This document shows positions 1 through 7,454 of a stretch of DNA of 24,735 bases, one piece after another. Under the pieces are notes generated by a model, which ran no database searches, was not told where the DNA came from, and saw nothing but the letters and a program-made list of their open reading frames with translations. Location of the stretch: positions 1 to 24,735 of the forward strand of contig CAMGSV010000009.1 in the NCBI GenBank assembly GCA_946061495.1, given 5' to 3'. Positions within the stretch are counted from its first letter, which is position 1. Each line of letters begins with the position of its first letter. The DNA is from an uncultured Spirochaetales bacterium (GTDB taxonomy: Bacteria; Spirochaetota; Spirochaetia; Treponematales; Treponemataceae). The position numbers were made by a program, and so were the translations under genes.

Positions 1-1456
1 CATCTCCTACCTCTGCAGCCTGCATATAACACTGAAAGGCTGCACCAAGGTTCCGTTCTGTACCGATGCCCTTTCCATAGCACCGCCCAAGATATACCAA
101 CCCACTTGCATTTCCGACTTCGACAGACTTGTGGTACCACTCATAGGCATTGACCTCATCCTGCTCCGTACCGATGCCAAACTCATAGCACCGGCCAAGG
201 CATTGCATACTGAATGAATCCCCGGCATCGGCGGACTTGCGGTACCACTCATAGGCCAAGCCTTCATCTTTTTCTGTACCTTTGCCAAATTCATAACACA
301 GACCAAGATTAGCCATGCCTGCAGCAACCCCAGCCTCAGAAGCCTTCTTATACCACTCAAAAGCCTTAGCCTCGTCCTGCTCCGTACCGATGCCAAACTC
401 ATAGCACCGGCCAAGGCGGGCCATGCTAAATGAATCCCCGGCCTCGGCGGACTTGCGGTACCACTCATAGGCCAAGCTTTCATCTTTTTCTGTGCCTTTG
501 CCAAATTCATAGCACAGGCCAAGATTAGCCATGCCTGCAGCAACCCCAGCCTCAGAAGCCTTCTTGTACCACTCAAAAGCCTTGGCCTCGTCCTGCTCTG
601 TGCCAATGCCACGCTCATAGCAATCGCCCAAGAGCATCATTGCCCTTGAATCGCCATCTTTTGCGGCTGCCTCATACCTCTCAAACAGCTTACCATAAAA
701 TTCTTCAAGGAATTGAATTCCATACTCATCACCAGCCTCAGCAGACCGATAATACCACGCCACAGCCTCGTCTTCATCCTGCTCCACGCCTTTGCCATAC
801 TCATAGCACCGACCAAGCAAGGCCATTGCGAACGGGTCGCCAGCCTGAGCTGACTTCAGATACAACTGGAAGGCCAGGCTCTCGTCCTTCTCGGTGCCCA
901 TACCTCTCTCATAGTGCTGGCCAAGCATTGTCATGGCTGAAGCACTTCCTGCCTCAGCAGCCTTCTGGAACCACTCAAAAGCATTGCTTTCGTTCTTCTC
1001 TGTACCACAGCCAGAAATGCAATGAAACCCAAGATGCTCCATACTCGATACATGTCCCGCATGGGCAGCCTTCTGACACCACTCAAACGCCTTAGTCTCA
1101 TCCTGAGCCACGCCAATCCCCTGCTCATAGTGCAACCCCAGATTGGCCATGCTCAATACATGCCCCGCATAGGCAGCCTTCTGACACCACTCAAATGCCT
1201 TGGCCTCATCCTTTTTTGTACCGATACCCTGTCCATAGCACATACTAAGCTTGCCCATGCCCTCTGGATAGCCAGACTGGGCAGCCTTCTGGTACCAAAG
1301 AAATGCCTTGTCATCATTTTGTTTTGAACCATGCCAACCTTTTAGATAGCAGTCTCCAATGCTTACCTGTGCGTCGGGGTTGCCCTGCTGTGCCTGGGCC
1401 ATGCAGTCCTCAAGGTCAAAGTCCTTGCTGTCAATGTCGAATTTTCCTGTCGTCAT
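1..1456 (-). CDS. Sel1-repeat protein, C-terminus cut by window edge
   Basis: The frame opens with ATG at 1456-1454, preceded by a perfect AGGAGG (1461-1466), and stays open to the window edge (485 codons), so the gene is partial. After about 20 N-terminal residues it is built of about 13 Sel1/TPR-like units of 36 residues with the family pattern LGxCYExGxGTEKDExKAFEWYxKAAEAG; one unit near the middle is shortened. Sel1 solenoids are helical protein-binding scaffolds. No signal peptide is seen, so a cytoplasmic location is inferred. Units near the left edge are almost identical in 72-residue pairs, which indicates recent internal duplication. It lies 22 nt behind a tail-anchored coiled-coil gene and is probably co-transcribed with it. 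The partner is unknown; it may be the membrane proteins upstream. The family assignment is secure. Confidence 0.93.
   Translation of the reverse strand, partial: MTTGKFDIDSKDFDLEDCMAQAQQGNPDAQVSIGDCYLKGWHGSKQNDDKAFLWYQKAAQSGYPEGMGKLSMCYGQGIGTKKDEAKAFEWCQKAAYAGHVLSMANLGLHYEQGIGVAQDETKAFEWCQKAAHAGHVSSMEHLGFHCISGCGTEKNESNAFEWFQKAAEAGSASAMTMLGQHYERGMGTEKDESLAFQLYLKSAQAGDPFAMALLGRCYEYGKGVEQDEDEAVAWYYRSAEAGDEYGIQFLEEFYGKLFERYEAAAKDGDSRAMMLLGDCYERGIGTEQDEAKAFEWYKKASEAGVAAGMANLGLCYEFGKGTEKDESLAYEWYRKSAEAGDSFSMARLGRCYEFGIGTEQDEAKAFEWYKKASEAGVAAGMANLGLCYEFGKGTEKDEGLAYEWYRKSADAGDSFSMQCLGRCYEFGIGTEQDEVNAYEWYHKSVEVGNASGLVYLGRCYGKGIGTERNLGAAFQCYMQAAEVGD
129..560. repeat. 216-bp tandem duplication inside the Sel1 gene
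   Basis: The stretch starting near 129 and the stretch starting at 345 repeat with a period of 216 bp (72 codons, two Sel1 units). Identity is highest from about 158-344 against 374-560, and the next copy beginning at 561 starts out similar before diverging. It keeps the reading frame, so it adds two repeat units. Confidence 0.85.
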
Positions 1457-1478
1457 CTGTTCCTCCTGTGGTGACCAG

Positions 1479-2606
1479 TTATTGTTGAGCTTCTGGTACT
1501 TCCGTAGTTGTTTCTATTTCCATCGTGGTAGGCGTGGGGGCTTCTATATCTGTAGCGGAATTGCCAGTGCAGAAGGTAACAATAGCTACCAACAATGCTG
1601 CGATACTTACAATCAGAGTAACAATGGAAAGAGGCTGAATCTTTCTCTTTGCTTGCAGTTGGGATTTAAGTTCTTTCAACTCCTCCTGCTGTTGCTGGAG
1701 CAGTTTTTCTGTTTCCTGACGAAGGTTCTTTCCTGCATCGGTAACTATAGACTCCAGATTATCACGCTGACTGTTAAGCTCACCTTTGAAATTGTTTATC
1801 AAATTTTCACACTGATTTACTCCACCAGCAACTTGAGTTTCTATTTCTTTAATAGATTTCTCCACTTTGTTTTCTAATTGCTGTGTGAAATTATCTAACT
1901 GTTGCTTACTTTCAACACGCTGATTTTCAAGTTCATCCTTGTGAGTCTTTATCAAATTTTCACACCGCTTTACTTCATCAGCAACTTCACTTTCTATTTT
2001 TTTAATGGAAGTATCCACTTTGTCTTCTAAACGACTAGATTTAGCGTCCAAAGCATTCTGCAAATCCTCCGTTTTCTTCTGCTGAGCTGAAATAAACTCA
2101 TTCTGCTCCCTCTGTATTTTTTCGATACGGTCTTCTAAACTTCCAACCTGATTAGAAGTTTTATTGAATTCACCAGCAATTTTTTCCTGATTTTTGGTAA
2201 AACTCTCTGCACTCTTGAGTATATACTCTGCAATTTCTCTATCCTGATCTGAAAGCTGAACTATCCGTCCATTTACATCCTGTAAACCCACTGAAAGCAT
2301 TTTTGAAATAGTTTCTGTCATGGTTTGACTATGAATCATAGAGTGCTGGGACAGTATCATAGCTTTCTGCACAATCTTAGATAGATCTGCTACAGCAACA
2401 TTTGTAGAACCCAGGGCAACAGCTAAATCTGCAATTTTTTCATCTTTAGCTTTTCCTGTTAATTTTGCTAACCATGAATGCTCCTTATCCTTAAGCCCTC
2501 CAACCACATACTTTGAATGGTCAATGGACTTATTGATATTTACAATTTGAGACATCATGTCTTTTGTCTCTTTTTCAATCTTTGCAATCTCTGTTGTATT
2601 ATTCAT
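1479..2606 (-). CDS. Tail-anchored coiled-coil membrane protein, unknown function
   Basis: This is a 375-residue protein of no family I recognise. Residues 1-320 are almost entirely charged helix with heptad character, i.e. a long coiled coil. A single hydrophobic segment at about 324-345 (SIVTLIVSIAALLVAIVTF) is followed by a 27-residue Thr/Glu/Pro-rich tail, so the coiled coil should sit in the cytoplasm anchored by its C-terminus. Two consecutive 51-residue segments (LEDKVDTSIKKIE and LENKVEKSIKEIE starts) are clear duplicates. Start: ATG at 2606 with AAGGAG about 10 nt upstream. It begins 12 nt after the two-TM protein gene and is followed 22 nt later by the Sel1 gene, which suggests one transcript and perhaps one complex. 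It resembles methyl-accepting or filament-type coiled coils only in composition. Confidence 0.85.
   Translation of the reverse strand: MNNTTEIAKIEKETKDMMSQIVNINKSIDHSKYVVGGLKDKEHSWLAKLTGKAKDEKIADLAVALGSTNVAVADLSKIVQKAMILSQHSMIHSQTMTETISKMLSVGLQDVNGRIVQLSDQDREIAEYILKSAESFTKNQEKIAGEFNKTSNQVGSLEDRIEKIQREQNEFISAQQKKTEDLQNALDAKSSRLEDKVDTSIKKIESEVADEVKRCENLIKTHKDELENQRVESKQQLDNFTQQLENKVEKSIKEIETQVAGGVNQCENLINNFKGELNSQRDNLESIVTDAGKNLRQETEKLLQQQQEELKELKSQLQAKRKIQPLSIVTLIVSIAALLVAIVTFCTGNSATDIEAPTPTTMEIETTTEVPEAQQ
1798..2103. repeat. 153-bp imperfect tandem duplication within coiled-coil gene
   Basis: The text starting at 1798 (atcaaattttcac) recurs at 1951 with strong similarity through the following 80 bases, a period of 153 bp or 51 codons. 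The copies have diverged more than those of the Sel1 gene, so this event is probably older. The outer limits are approximate. Confidence 0.65.
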
Positions 2607-2618
2607 ACCTTTTTCTCC

Positions 2619-3959
2619 TTATTTGCCTATTATATCCTGTATAATACGAGTATTTGCGGCCATCTTTATTCCAGTAGAATCCCCCATAACTTGTAATTCT
2701 CGGCCTAACTCATTAATACGTTTTTCCAATTCCATCTCTCGCTCTGTAGTGAATTTAAACCATCCCTCTACAAACTCATTCAAGTCTTTTACCATTTGGA
2801 CATTTACTTCAGCAGACTGCTGCACCAAAGCTGCCACCTCAGCGGAATAGTCTTTCAATTCTTTGCGTATTAATTCTTTCAGTTTGGAGCATTCTTTCTC
2901 GATGTATAATTTGTTGCGGGGATGCAGCCGTGGCTCAAAGTGCTTGGCGTTTAACTGAAGACACACAGTCTTTGCCTCATCAACAATTTTTTTTGGCAAT
3001 GAATAGAGATCTTGCTTGCTGGCAATAGTTCCAGGGTCATGAACGAGATTGTTTGCAAGAATTTTTATAAGTGACTTCAGTTCTTCCCGTATCTGTTTTT
3101 CTGTATATATTGAAACAAGTTTTTTTTCTAGATCCCCATCCTGTAATCCCAAATTACGCAGTTCATCTCTCAAATCAGTCTCAGAAAGTTTTTTCTTATT
3201 TTCCCTCAAGAAAATAGTGGCGGGAATCACCCTGGAAACCAGCAAAATTATGAACGCATTTTCCAGCCTGGTCCAGTCAATGCCCTTGCACAGGCAAGAT
3301 TCAATTTCTTTTATACAGGCATCAGCCTTGCTTTTTTCCTGCCCAATATTATTTCGGAACTTCTTACATTCCTGTATGGCTACTGCCACAAGAAACGACA
3401 AGTCCTCCAGCCCCTCTTCTTGGGGATCCAAGCGGCCCATTATATCTTTTAGTTCATCCTCAGACTTACTACCATATTCTGTCACAAAGCTGTTTGCATC
3501 TGCTTCCTCAAAACCGTACGTTTTTGTTAATCCTAGAACAATTTCAGGTGTTTGATACTCCAATTGCCCCATCCGCTTCAAAAAGAAGATAACGGGAATG
3601 TAGACTATTTGGGCTCCCTTCTTCGCATTTGCTGATAAAGTACCAGTATAAGAGCCAAACTCTGAAACTAATTTGTTATTTTTTTTATCATTCACTATTT
3701 TAATGATTAAGGGACTAGTAACCACAGCAGCGGCAACGGCCAACAGAGGAAGAGGATTTGTAATTACCAAACTAACACACGGCAACTCAGCTAACCAAGC
3801 TGGCACGGAAAACAACCCCAAAAACTTATATCCGACAAACTGTCGGACAAAGGCTCCTCCAACCAGCATCTCTCCACCAATAATTCCAGATGTAATCTTG
3901 CTTCTTTTTTTGTCACGGTGTTGTTTGAGACGCTCCTTGAATCTATATCGATCAGACAT
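2619..3959 (-). CDS. Two-TM protein with cytoplasmic helical domain, unknown function
   Basis: This 446-residue protein is not one I recognise. A basic N-terminus (KERLKQHRDKKRSK) precedes two hydrophobic stretches, about 21-50 and 58-88, forming a short membrane hairpin. The remaining 350 residues are helical and charged, with a coiled-coil-like end (EREMELEKRINELGREL). The positive N-terminus before the first segment predicts that both termini are cytoplasmic. Start: ATG at 3959 behind AGGAGGAAAC. It begins 114 nt after the zinc-ribbon gene, across a region with a 9-bp inverted repeat and a possible promoter, and is followed after 12 nt by the tail-anchored coiled-coil gene. A scaffold or membrane-associated complex with that neighbour is plausible, but this is inference from location only. 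Confidence 0.82.
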   Translation of the reverse strand: MSDRYRFKERLKQHRDKKRSKITSGIIGGEMLVGGAFVRQFVGYKFLGLFSVPAWLAELPCVSLVITNPLPLLAVAAAVVTSPLIIKIVNDKKNNKLVSEFGSYTGTLSANAKKGAQIVYIPVIFFLKRMGQLEYQTPEIVLGLTKTYGFEEADANSFVTEYGSKSEDELKDIMGRLDPQEEGLEDLSFLVAVAIQECKKFRNNIGQEKSKADACIKEIESCLCKGIDWTRLENAFIILLVSRVIPATIFLRENKKKLSETDLRDELRNLGLQDGDLEKKLVSIYTEKQIREELKSLIKILANNLVHDPGTIASKQDLYSLPKKIVDEAKTVCLQLNAKHFEPRLHPRNKLYIEKECSKLKELIRKELKDYSAEVAALVQQSAEVNVQMVKDLNEFVEGWFKFTTEREMELEKRINELGRELQVMGDSTGIKMAANTRIIQDIIGK

Positions 3960-3989
3960 GTTTCCTCCTATAAACTTAAACTCAGTAGA

Positions 3990-4063
3990 GACTGCCTAAA
4001 GATGTAATGCGGAGCTTCCAAAACAAGTTCGATATACCCCATATAATTCACTTCTAGGCAGTC
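3990..4063. repeat. Perfect 9-bp inverted repeat with 56-bp interior
   Basis: GACTGCCTA at 3990-3998 and TAGGCAGTC at 4055-4063 are exact inverted copies in the gap between the zinc-ribbon gene and the two-TM gene. The spacing is long for a simple terminator. The outer arm overlaps the candidate -35 box TTGACT of the downstream gene. Confidence 0.6.
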
Positions 4064-4065
4064 AA
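4038..4065 (-). promoter_or_regulatory. Possible promoter for the two-TM/coiled-coil/Sel1 genes
   Basis: On the minus strand TTGACT (4065-4060) is followed after 16 nt by TATGGG (4043-4038). The -35 is good and the -10 weak. It sits directly after the stop codon and T-run that follow the zinc-ribbon gene, so the three genes to the left could be transcribed separately. Confidence 0.3.
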
Positions 4066-4073
4066 AAAAAATA

Positions 4074-4784
4074 TTACAGGAATGCTGCAGAAGCAGCGGC
4101 AATGCGTTTTGCCCCACCCATAGCAAAGTTGTTCATGGCAGCAGAAATTGCAGACTGAATTTCATCCCGTACTTCTTTTTTAAAGTTCTGATTCATTGTA
4201 TCGCGGAACACGGCAGGAACTATTGTAGTAACCCCCAAGAGCAAAAAGACCAGCGGAGCCAACAACGTCCCCACGAGAGGAATCATAGACACGATGAAGG
4301 TGATAATTGCAGTTAAAATAATGGCAGTAAAAGTCTCCGGGAATTTTTCCTTAAATTTAAGGATGATTCCCATGATAAACTTACCTATCTGCACGGCCTT
4401 CTCTCCAACCCACACCACCTTCTTATAGGCTTTTTCCAAGAATTCCCTTGTCTTGGGATCCACGACATTCTCTTGAAGCCATTCCTCCAAGTCAAAGCCA
4501 GGCTTTACCGTATCCGCCACAATATCAAATTCCTCTGGTGGAATATCAGATGTAAAGCGAATGTTATCCTCCCGGTTCTCATATACGTAGGTGGTTGCCA
4601 CTGGCCGAGGCTGAGCGGCTTGCTGCAGCTGAAGGCCACAGATGTGACAAAATGCAGAGCCCGGAGTCAAGACATTTCCGCACCCACGACACTGAGCAAC
4701 AGCTGCTACAGCCACTGCACTACCACACTTGTTGCAAAACTGAGATCCTGCAACCAACTCATTTCCACATGAACTACAAAACAT
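4074..4784 (-). CDS. Double zinc-ribbon protein with C-terminal membrane hairpin
   Basis: This is a 236-residue protein. Two zinc ribbons lie at the N-terminus: ligands C3/C6 with C17/C20, then C32/C35 with C46/C49, the common zinc-ribbon pattern seen at the start of many bacterial membrane proteins. A linker follows, then an amphipathic region (about 110-150), two hydrophobic segments (about 152-170 and 173-193), and a short Ala-rich tail ending AAASAAFL. No enzymatic motif is seen. Start: ATG at 4784 with AGGAGG seven nucleotides upstream. Its leader is a 49-bp sequence that recurs exactly before the VTT unit at 8353, and a candidate -10 (TATAAA) lies inside the end of the preceding gene. 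Function unknown; the layout suggests a cytoplasmic zinc module tethered to the membrane. Confidence 0.88.
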   Translation of the reverse strand: MFCSSCGNELVAGSQFCNKCGSAVAVAAVAQCRGCGNVLTPGSAFCHICGLQLQQAAQPRPVATTYVYENREDNIRFTSDIPPEEFDIVADTVKPGFDLEEWLQENVVDPKTREFLEKAYKKVVWVGEKAVQIGKFIMGIILKFKEKFPETFTAIILTAIITFIVSMIPLVGTLLAPLVFLLLGVTTIVPAVFRDTMNQNFKKEVRDEIQSAISAAMNNFAMGGAKRIAAASAAFL

Positions 4785-4787
4785 GTT

Positions 4788-4836
4788 TTCCTCCTAAAAA
4801 TCTATCGCCTGGGCAAAGCCCCCAAAAGCTAACTCT
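4788..4836 (-). promoter_or_regulatory. 49-bp leader, copy 1 (identical to 8353-8401)
   Basis: The stretch is identical to 8353-8401. On the minus strand it runs from AGAGTTAGC to AGGAGGAA, so it covers what should be the whole untranslated leader, from just after the candidate -10 (TATAAA) to the Shine-Dalgarno. It contains a small GGGC-TTT-GCCC hairpin (4811-4821). The stop codon of the upstream gene (4837-4835) overlaps its first bases. Confidence 0.75.
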
Positions 4837-5326
4837 ATTTTATAATAAGAGTATGCCAACTTTGATACGTGTCCGAAACAGCACCCTCGTAAGCGATTCT
4901 TACCTCTTGCTCACCGCTTCTTTTAGGCTCACAATAAAATGTGATTTCTACTTCCTTTCCTCCATCAGAGGACACTGGAATATCAAACCAAAAAACTTGA
5001 TTTTTCCCCAAAACTTCTTCTTCAACCCGTACCCTTGAGTCAGTAACCTTCACATCCAGGAGAATTGGAGCACGAAATGCTATACCGGCCCGAATAAAGT
5101 CCTTCGAAAACAACTTATTTACAGGATTAGTGTCATAAACACAAGCGCATTTCAATCTCAAGTAAAATGGCGTGTCTTGATACAAATGCTTGGAAATGTT
5201 ATCAGCAAAGTCAACCCCATCTTCCGAATAAAAAAGATGCACAATTGGAGTATACGCATGCAACTGAACGACACTCATTGCACCCATCAAAACAACTAAA
5301 CAACAGATTTTTTTTCCCTTTAACAT
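4835..5326 (-). CDS. Small secreted beta-rich protein, unknown function
   Basis: The protein is 163 residues. Residues 1-24 are a signal peptide (basic start, hydrophobic core, likely cleavage after LHA). The mature part has alternating hydrophobic residues typical of a beta sandwich (PFYLRLKCACVYD, VEITFYCEPKR, EVRIAYEGAV), which is suggestive of an Ig-like fold but not assignable to a named family. Start: ATG at 5326 with AAGGAG 8 nt upstream. It begins 3 nt after the DraG-like gene ends and must be co-expressed with the ADP-ribosyltransferase pair. By position it could be a periplasmic immunity protein or a secretion partner for the ADP-ribosyltransferase, which also carries a signal peptide; this is inference only. 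Confidence 0.8.
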   Translation of the reverse strand: MLKGKKICCLVVLMGAMSVVQLHAYTPIVHLFYSEDGVDFADNISKHLYQDTPFYLRLKCACVYDTNPVNKLFSKDFIRAGIAFRAPILLDVKVTDSRVRVEEEVLGKNQVFWFDIPVSSDGGKEVEITFYCEPKRSGEQEVRIAYEGAVSDTYQSWHTLIIK

Positions 5327-5329
5327 GTC

Positions 5330-6127
5330 TTATCTCCTTTCATAAGAAAAATCACAAAATTGCCTAATTCTCAGAACCACATCATGAGAAAGCAGTTCCA
5401 GCCCATAAAACCTGACGCTAAAATACATTCCCATCACACCACCAGCAACACCTCCTATCACGGCATTCTCACCAGAAAGTCTTTTCAGCACTTTCACGCA
5501 CTCTTTTTCTGACGGATGCGCAATGCACACGTGCAGCGCTCTCTCCAATACATTTGTTATATCACGTATATCATCTCCCTGAACAAAAGGTGTTACCCCA
5601 CCACTCCTTGCCTCCCACCTGCTCATTTGCTGCTGCGGGAAATGCTCACTATACTTCATTGTTGCCATAGATATGGCCTCATCTACATCGTAATAATGAA
5701 ACAAGTAAAATAAAACCAAGAAATAATGGTAGGCGACAACAACATCAGCATCACAGAAATTCCCATCCACACTTTCTCTCACCTTATTATTGAACCCCTC
5801 AAAACCAGGGTCTTCCGTCAAAAAAAACAACAAAGGAACAACGCCAATCAACAGATAGCAGGGCTGGTCTAGCCTTGTTTTTTTACCAGAAATGAGAGCC
5901 GTCAAAAAATCTAACAGAAACGAAAATGCAGGCTGCGGGCACGGCTCATTCTTCTGCAAGGTGGACAATCTTCTTTTCCTGCTTTCGTTGGACGAAATAT
6001 TATGCCCTCCGGTCATACCGTAGATCACTCCTGTCAAAGCAGCAAATACTCGATTATCATATCCATGTCTAGCGGCACACTCATCATCTATGCCCCATTT
6101 GTCATGTAGGCTTAAAAATTTCTCCAT
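5330..6127 (-). CDS. Degenerate ADP-ribosylglycohydrolase (DraG)-like protein
   Basis: This 265-residue protein has the layout of the DraG/ARH fold. An N-terminal AALTGVIYGMTGG (29-41) sits where the family has its first GxxxGDALG helix. A middle CYLLIGVVPLLFFL (90-103) corresponds to the NGALMRVAPLGLL helix. The C-terminal SGENAVIGGVAGGVMGMYF (218-236) corresponds to GGDTDTxGAIAGAIAGAYY. The metal-binding acids are missing: the usual GDTDT reads SGENAV and no DDT is seen near the N-terminus, so hydrolase activity is doubtful. It has no signal peptide. Start: ATG at 6127 with AAGGTGA upstream. It lies 18 nt behind an ADP-ribosyltransferase gene, the arrangement of an effector with its immunity protein. 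I infer binding or occlusion rather than de-ADP-ribosylation. The fold call is by eye and moderately sure. Confidence 0.62.
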   Translation of the reverse strand: MEKFLSLHDKWGIDDECAARHGYDNRVFAALTGVIYGMTGGHNISSNESRKRRLSTLQKNEPCPQPAFSFLLDFLTALISGKKTRLDQPCYLLIGVVPLLFFLTEDPGFEGFNNKVRESVDGNFCDADVVVAYHYFLVLFYLFHYYDVDEAISMATMKYSEHFPQQQMSRWEARSGGVTPFVQGDDIRDITNVLERALHVCIAHPSEKECVKVLKRLSGENAVIGGVAGGVMGMYFSVRFYGLELLSHDVVLRIRQFCDFSYERR

Positions 6128-6145
6128 AAAAGTGTCACCTTACAA

Positions 6146-7345
6146 CTACTGAACAATCTCTGTATAAAGATACAAGCAATCGTCTTTTCGCTCTGCACCT
6201 TTAATCAGACGCCTGTTATTCCGACCTATCAACACCTCGAATTCATCTCCATATATAGACTTAGATTCTATATTCAATACATTTCTTGTTCCTCTAGGAA
6301 TATCACAGACTTCAACAACCTTAATGCCATTCTGCCTGTTGGCAAATGCTTTTGCCACGTCCTCTTTTATGGAGGTGCTTGTAAACCCTTTATCTTCGAT
6401 GTAACTACCTACAAGTTCTTTGGGATTAGTCCAATACTTAGAAAAGCGACTTATTTCGATATTTTGCATTCCTTTCCCTGTCCTTATGGAAAATACATTT
6501 GACCCCCTATACACAGTAAACCCTTCCCTCACACGAGGTGCACCTTTCAAAATATCGTCCAAGCTGTCTATTTTATCTTGTACCGATTTCAAAGGTCTTC
6601 TTCCAAATCGTAAAGAATCGTTGATATCCTTATATGTTCCCATTCCCCCTTCTGAACTATAAGCATAAATTGCGTCAGTATGCTTCTTGGACAATCTGTT
6701 GATGTATTTATCGCTTGTCTCTTTGAACTTCTGGCCCGCATCATCATAGCCAGCCAACCTGGCAATGGTCCCTTCCTGAGAAGGTGTCTCAGAAAAATTC
6801 GTCAGCCTTGAACCTTGAACACCTCTTGTACTGCTGGAGGCACGGGCTACACGGACCGTATTTATTGCAGAAGCACCAACAGCGAAGAAAGCCCCCCACT
6901 TGTACCCTTCTGCACCGCCTCTCAAGATACTACCGGCAGTTTCCTCCACATTCCCATTTGATGTTATATAAGTATAACATCCTGTAAAAGCAGCTTCCGC
7001 AACAGCTCCTGCCAAGGCTGCCTTATGCCACGCCACAATAAACACCGAAAAAGGCTGGGCTCCGGGAATGGTAGACAACACTGCGGCTGCCACCAGCATC
7101 GTCCCTTCCGCTACAACAACATCTCCTAGAACATCAGAAAAATCTACCTTATTAGTATCCGACAAAGAAAAACAATAATCACGGAAATCCTGTCCCGTCA
7201 TACTTACAACGTATTTTGTCATGATGTACTCTGTTGTCCGATAACTTGTTGTCTTGTACTCAGTAGTTCGGTATTCTGTAGAATATGAAATGCCGAGGCA
7301 CATTAATAGCACTAAGGCAACAAGGGGATATATTTTCTGTAACAT
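6146..7345 (-). CDS. Secreted ADP-ribosyltransferase (VIP2/C3-type exoenzyme fold)
   Basis: The frame is open from 7480, but ATG at 7345 is preferred: it has AGGAG 7 nt upstream and begins a signal peptide (MLQKIYPLVALVLLMCLGIS). The product is 399 residues. Residues 21-45 form a Thr/Tyr-rich repeat (YRTTEYKTTSYRTTEY). Residues 75-165 are Gly/Ala-rich and hydrophobic, possibly membrane-inserting. The C-terminal half (about 215-395) is an ADP-ribosyltransferase exoenzyme domain of the R-S-E class: R280 in FTVYRG, the STS motif in GFTSTS (320-325), and E368-x-E370 in YGDEFEVLIG. ExE is the form typical of arginine-modifying enzymes. It transfers ADP-ribose from NAD+ to a target protein, which is unknown here. 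The DraG-like gene follows after 18 nt. Delivery would be by Sec export; no T6SS/T7SS marker domain is seen. Confidence 0.87.
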   Translation of the reverse strand: MLQKIYPLVALVLLMCLGISYSTEYRTTEYKTTSYRTTEYIMTKYVVSMTGQDFRDYCFSLSDTNKVDFSDVLGDVVVAEGTMLVAAAVLSTIPGAQPFSVFIVAWHKAALAGAVAEAAFTGCYTYITSNGNVEETAGSILRGGAEGYKWGAFFAVGASAINTVRVARASSSTRGVQGSRLTNFSETPSQEGTIARLAGYDDAGQKFKETSDKYINRLSKKHTDAIYAYSSEGGMGTYKDINDSLRFGRRPLKSVQDKIDSLDDILKGAPRVREGFTVYRGSNVFSIRTGKGMQNIEISRFSKYWTNPKELVGSYIEDKGFTSTSIKEDVAKAFANRQNGIKVVEVCDIPRGTRNVLNIESKSIYGDEFEVLIGRNNRRLIKGAERKDDCLYLYTEIVQ

Positions 7346-7454
7346 ACAATGCTCCTGCTGAATTCCTTGTAAAAAAACATAAACTTGATGTCGGGCTTGT
7401 CTAAAAAGAATGTGTATGTGGTCATTGCGCTTGTCACAAATGACCGCATACACT

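Noticed and set aside
1..1456. Regular DNA repeats resembling an array, and several long open frames on both strands (for example 7-618 minus and 640-1095 plus)
   Set aside because: The repeats are 108 or 216 bp, encode Sel1 units in one frame, and have no spacers. The other frames are open only because the repeated unit lacks stops there; they give Ser/Pro/His- or Arg/Leu-rich nonsense.
4788..4836. Known riboswitch class for the repeated 49-bp leader
   Set aside because: It lacks the core motifs of the preQ1, SAM, fluoride, guanidine and ZTP classes as I know them, and is very short.
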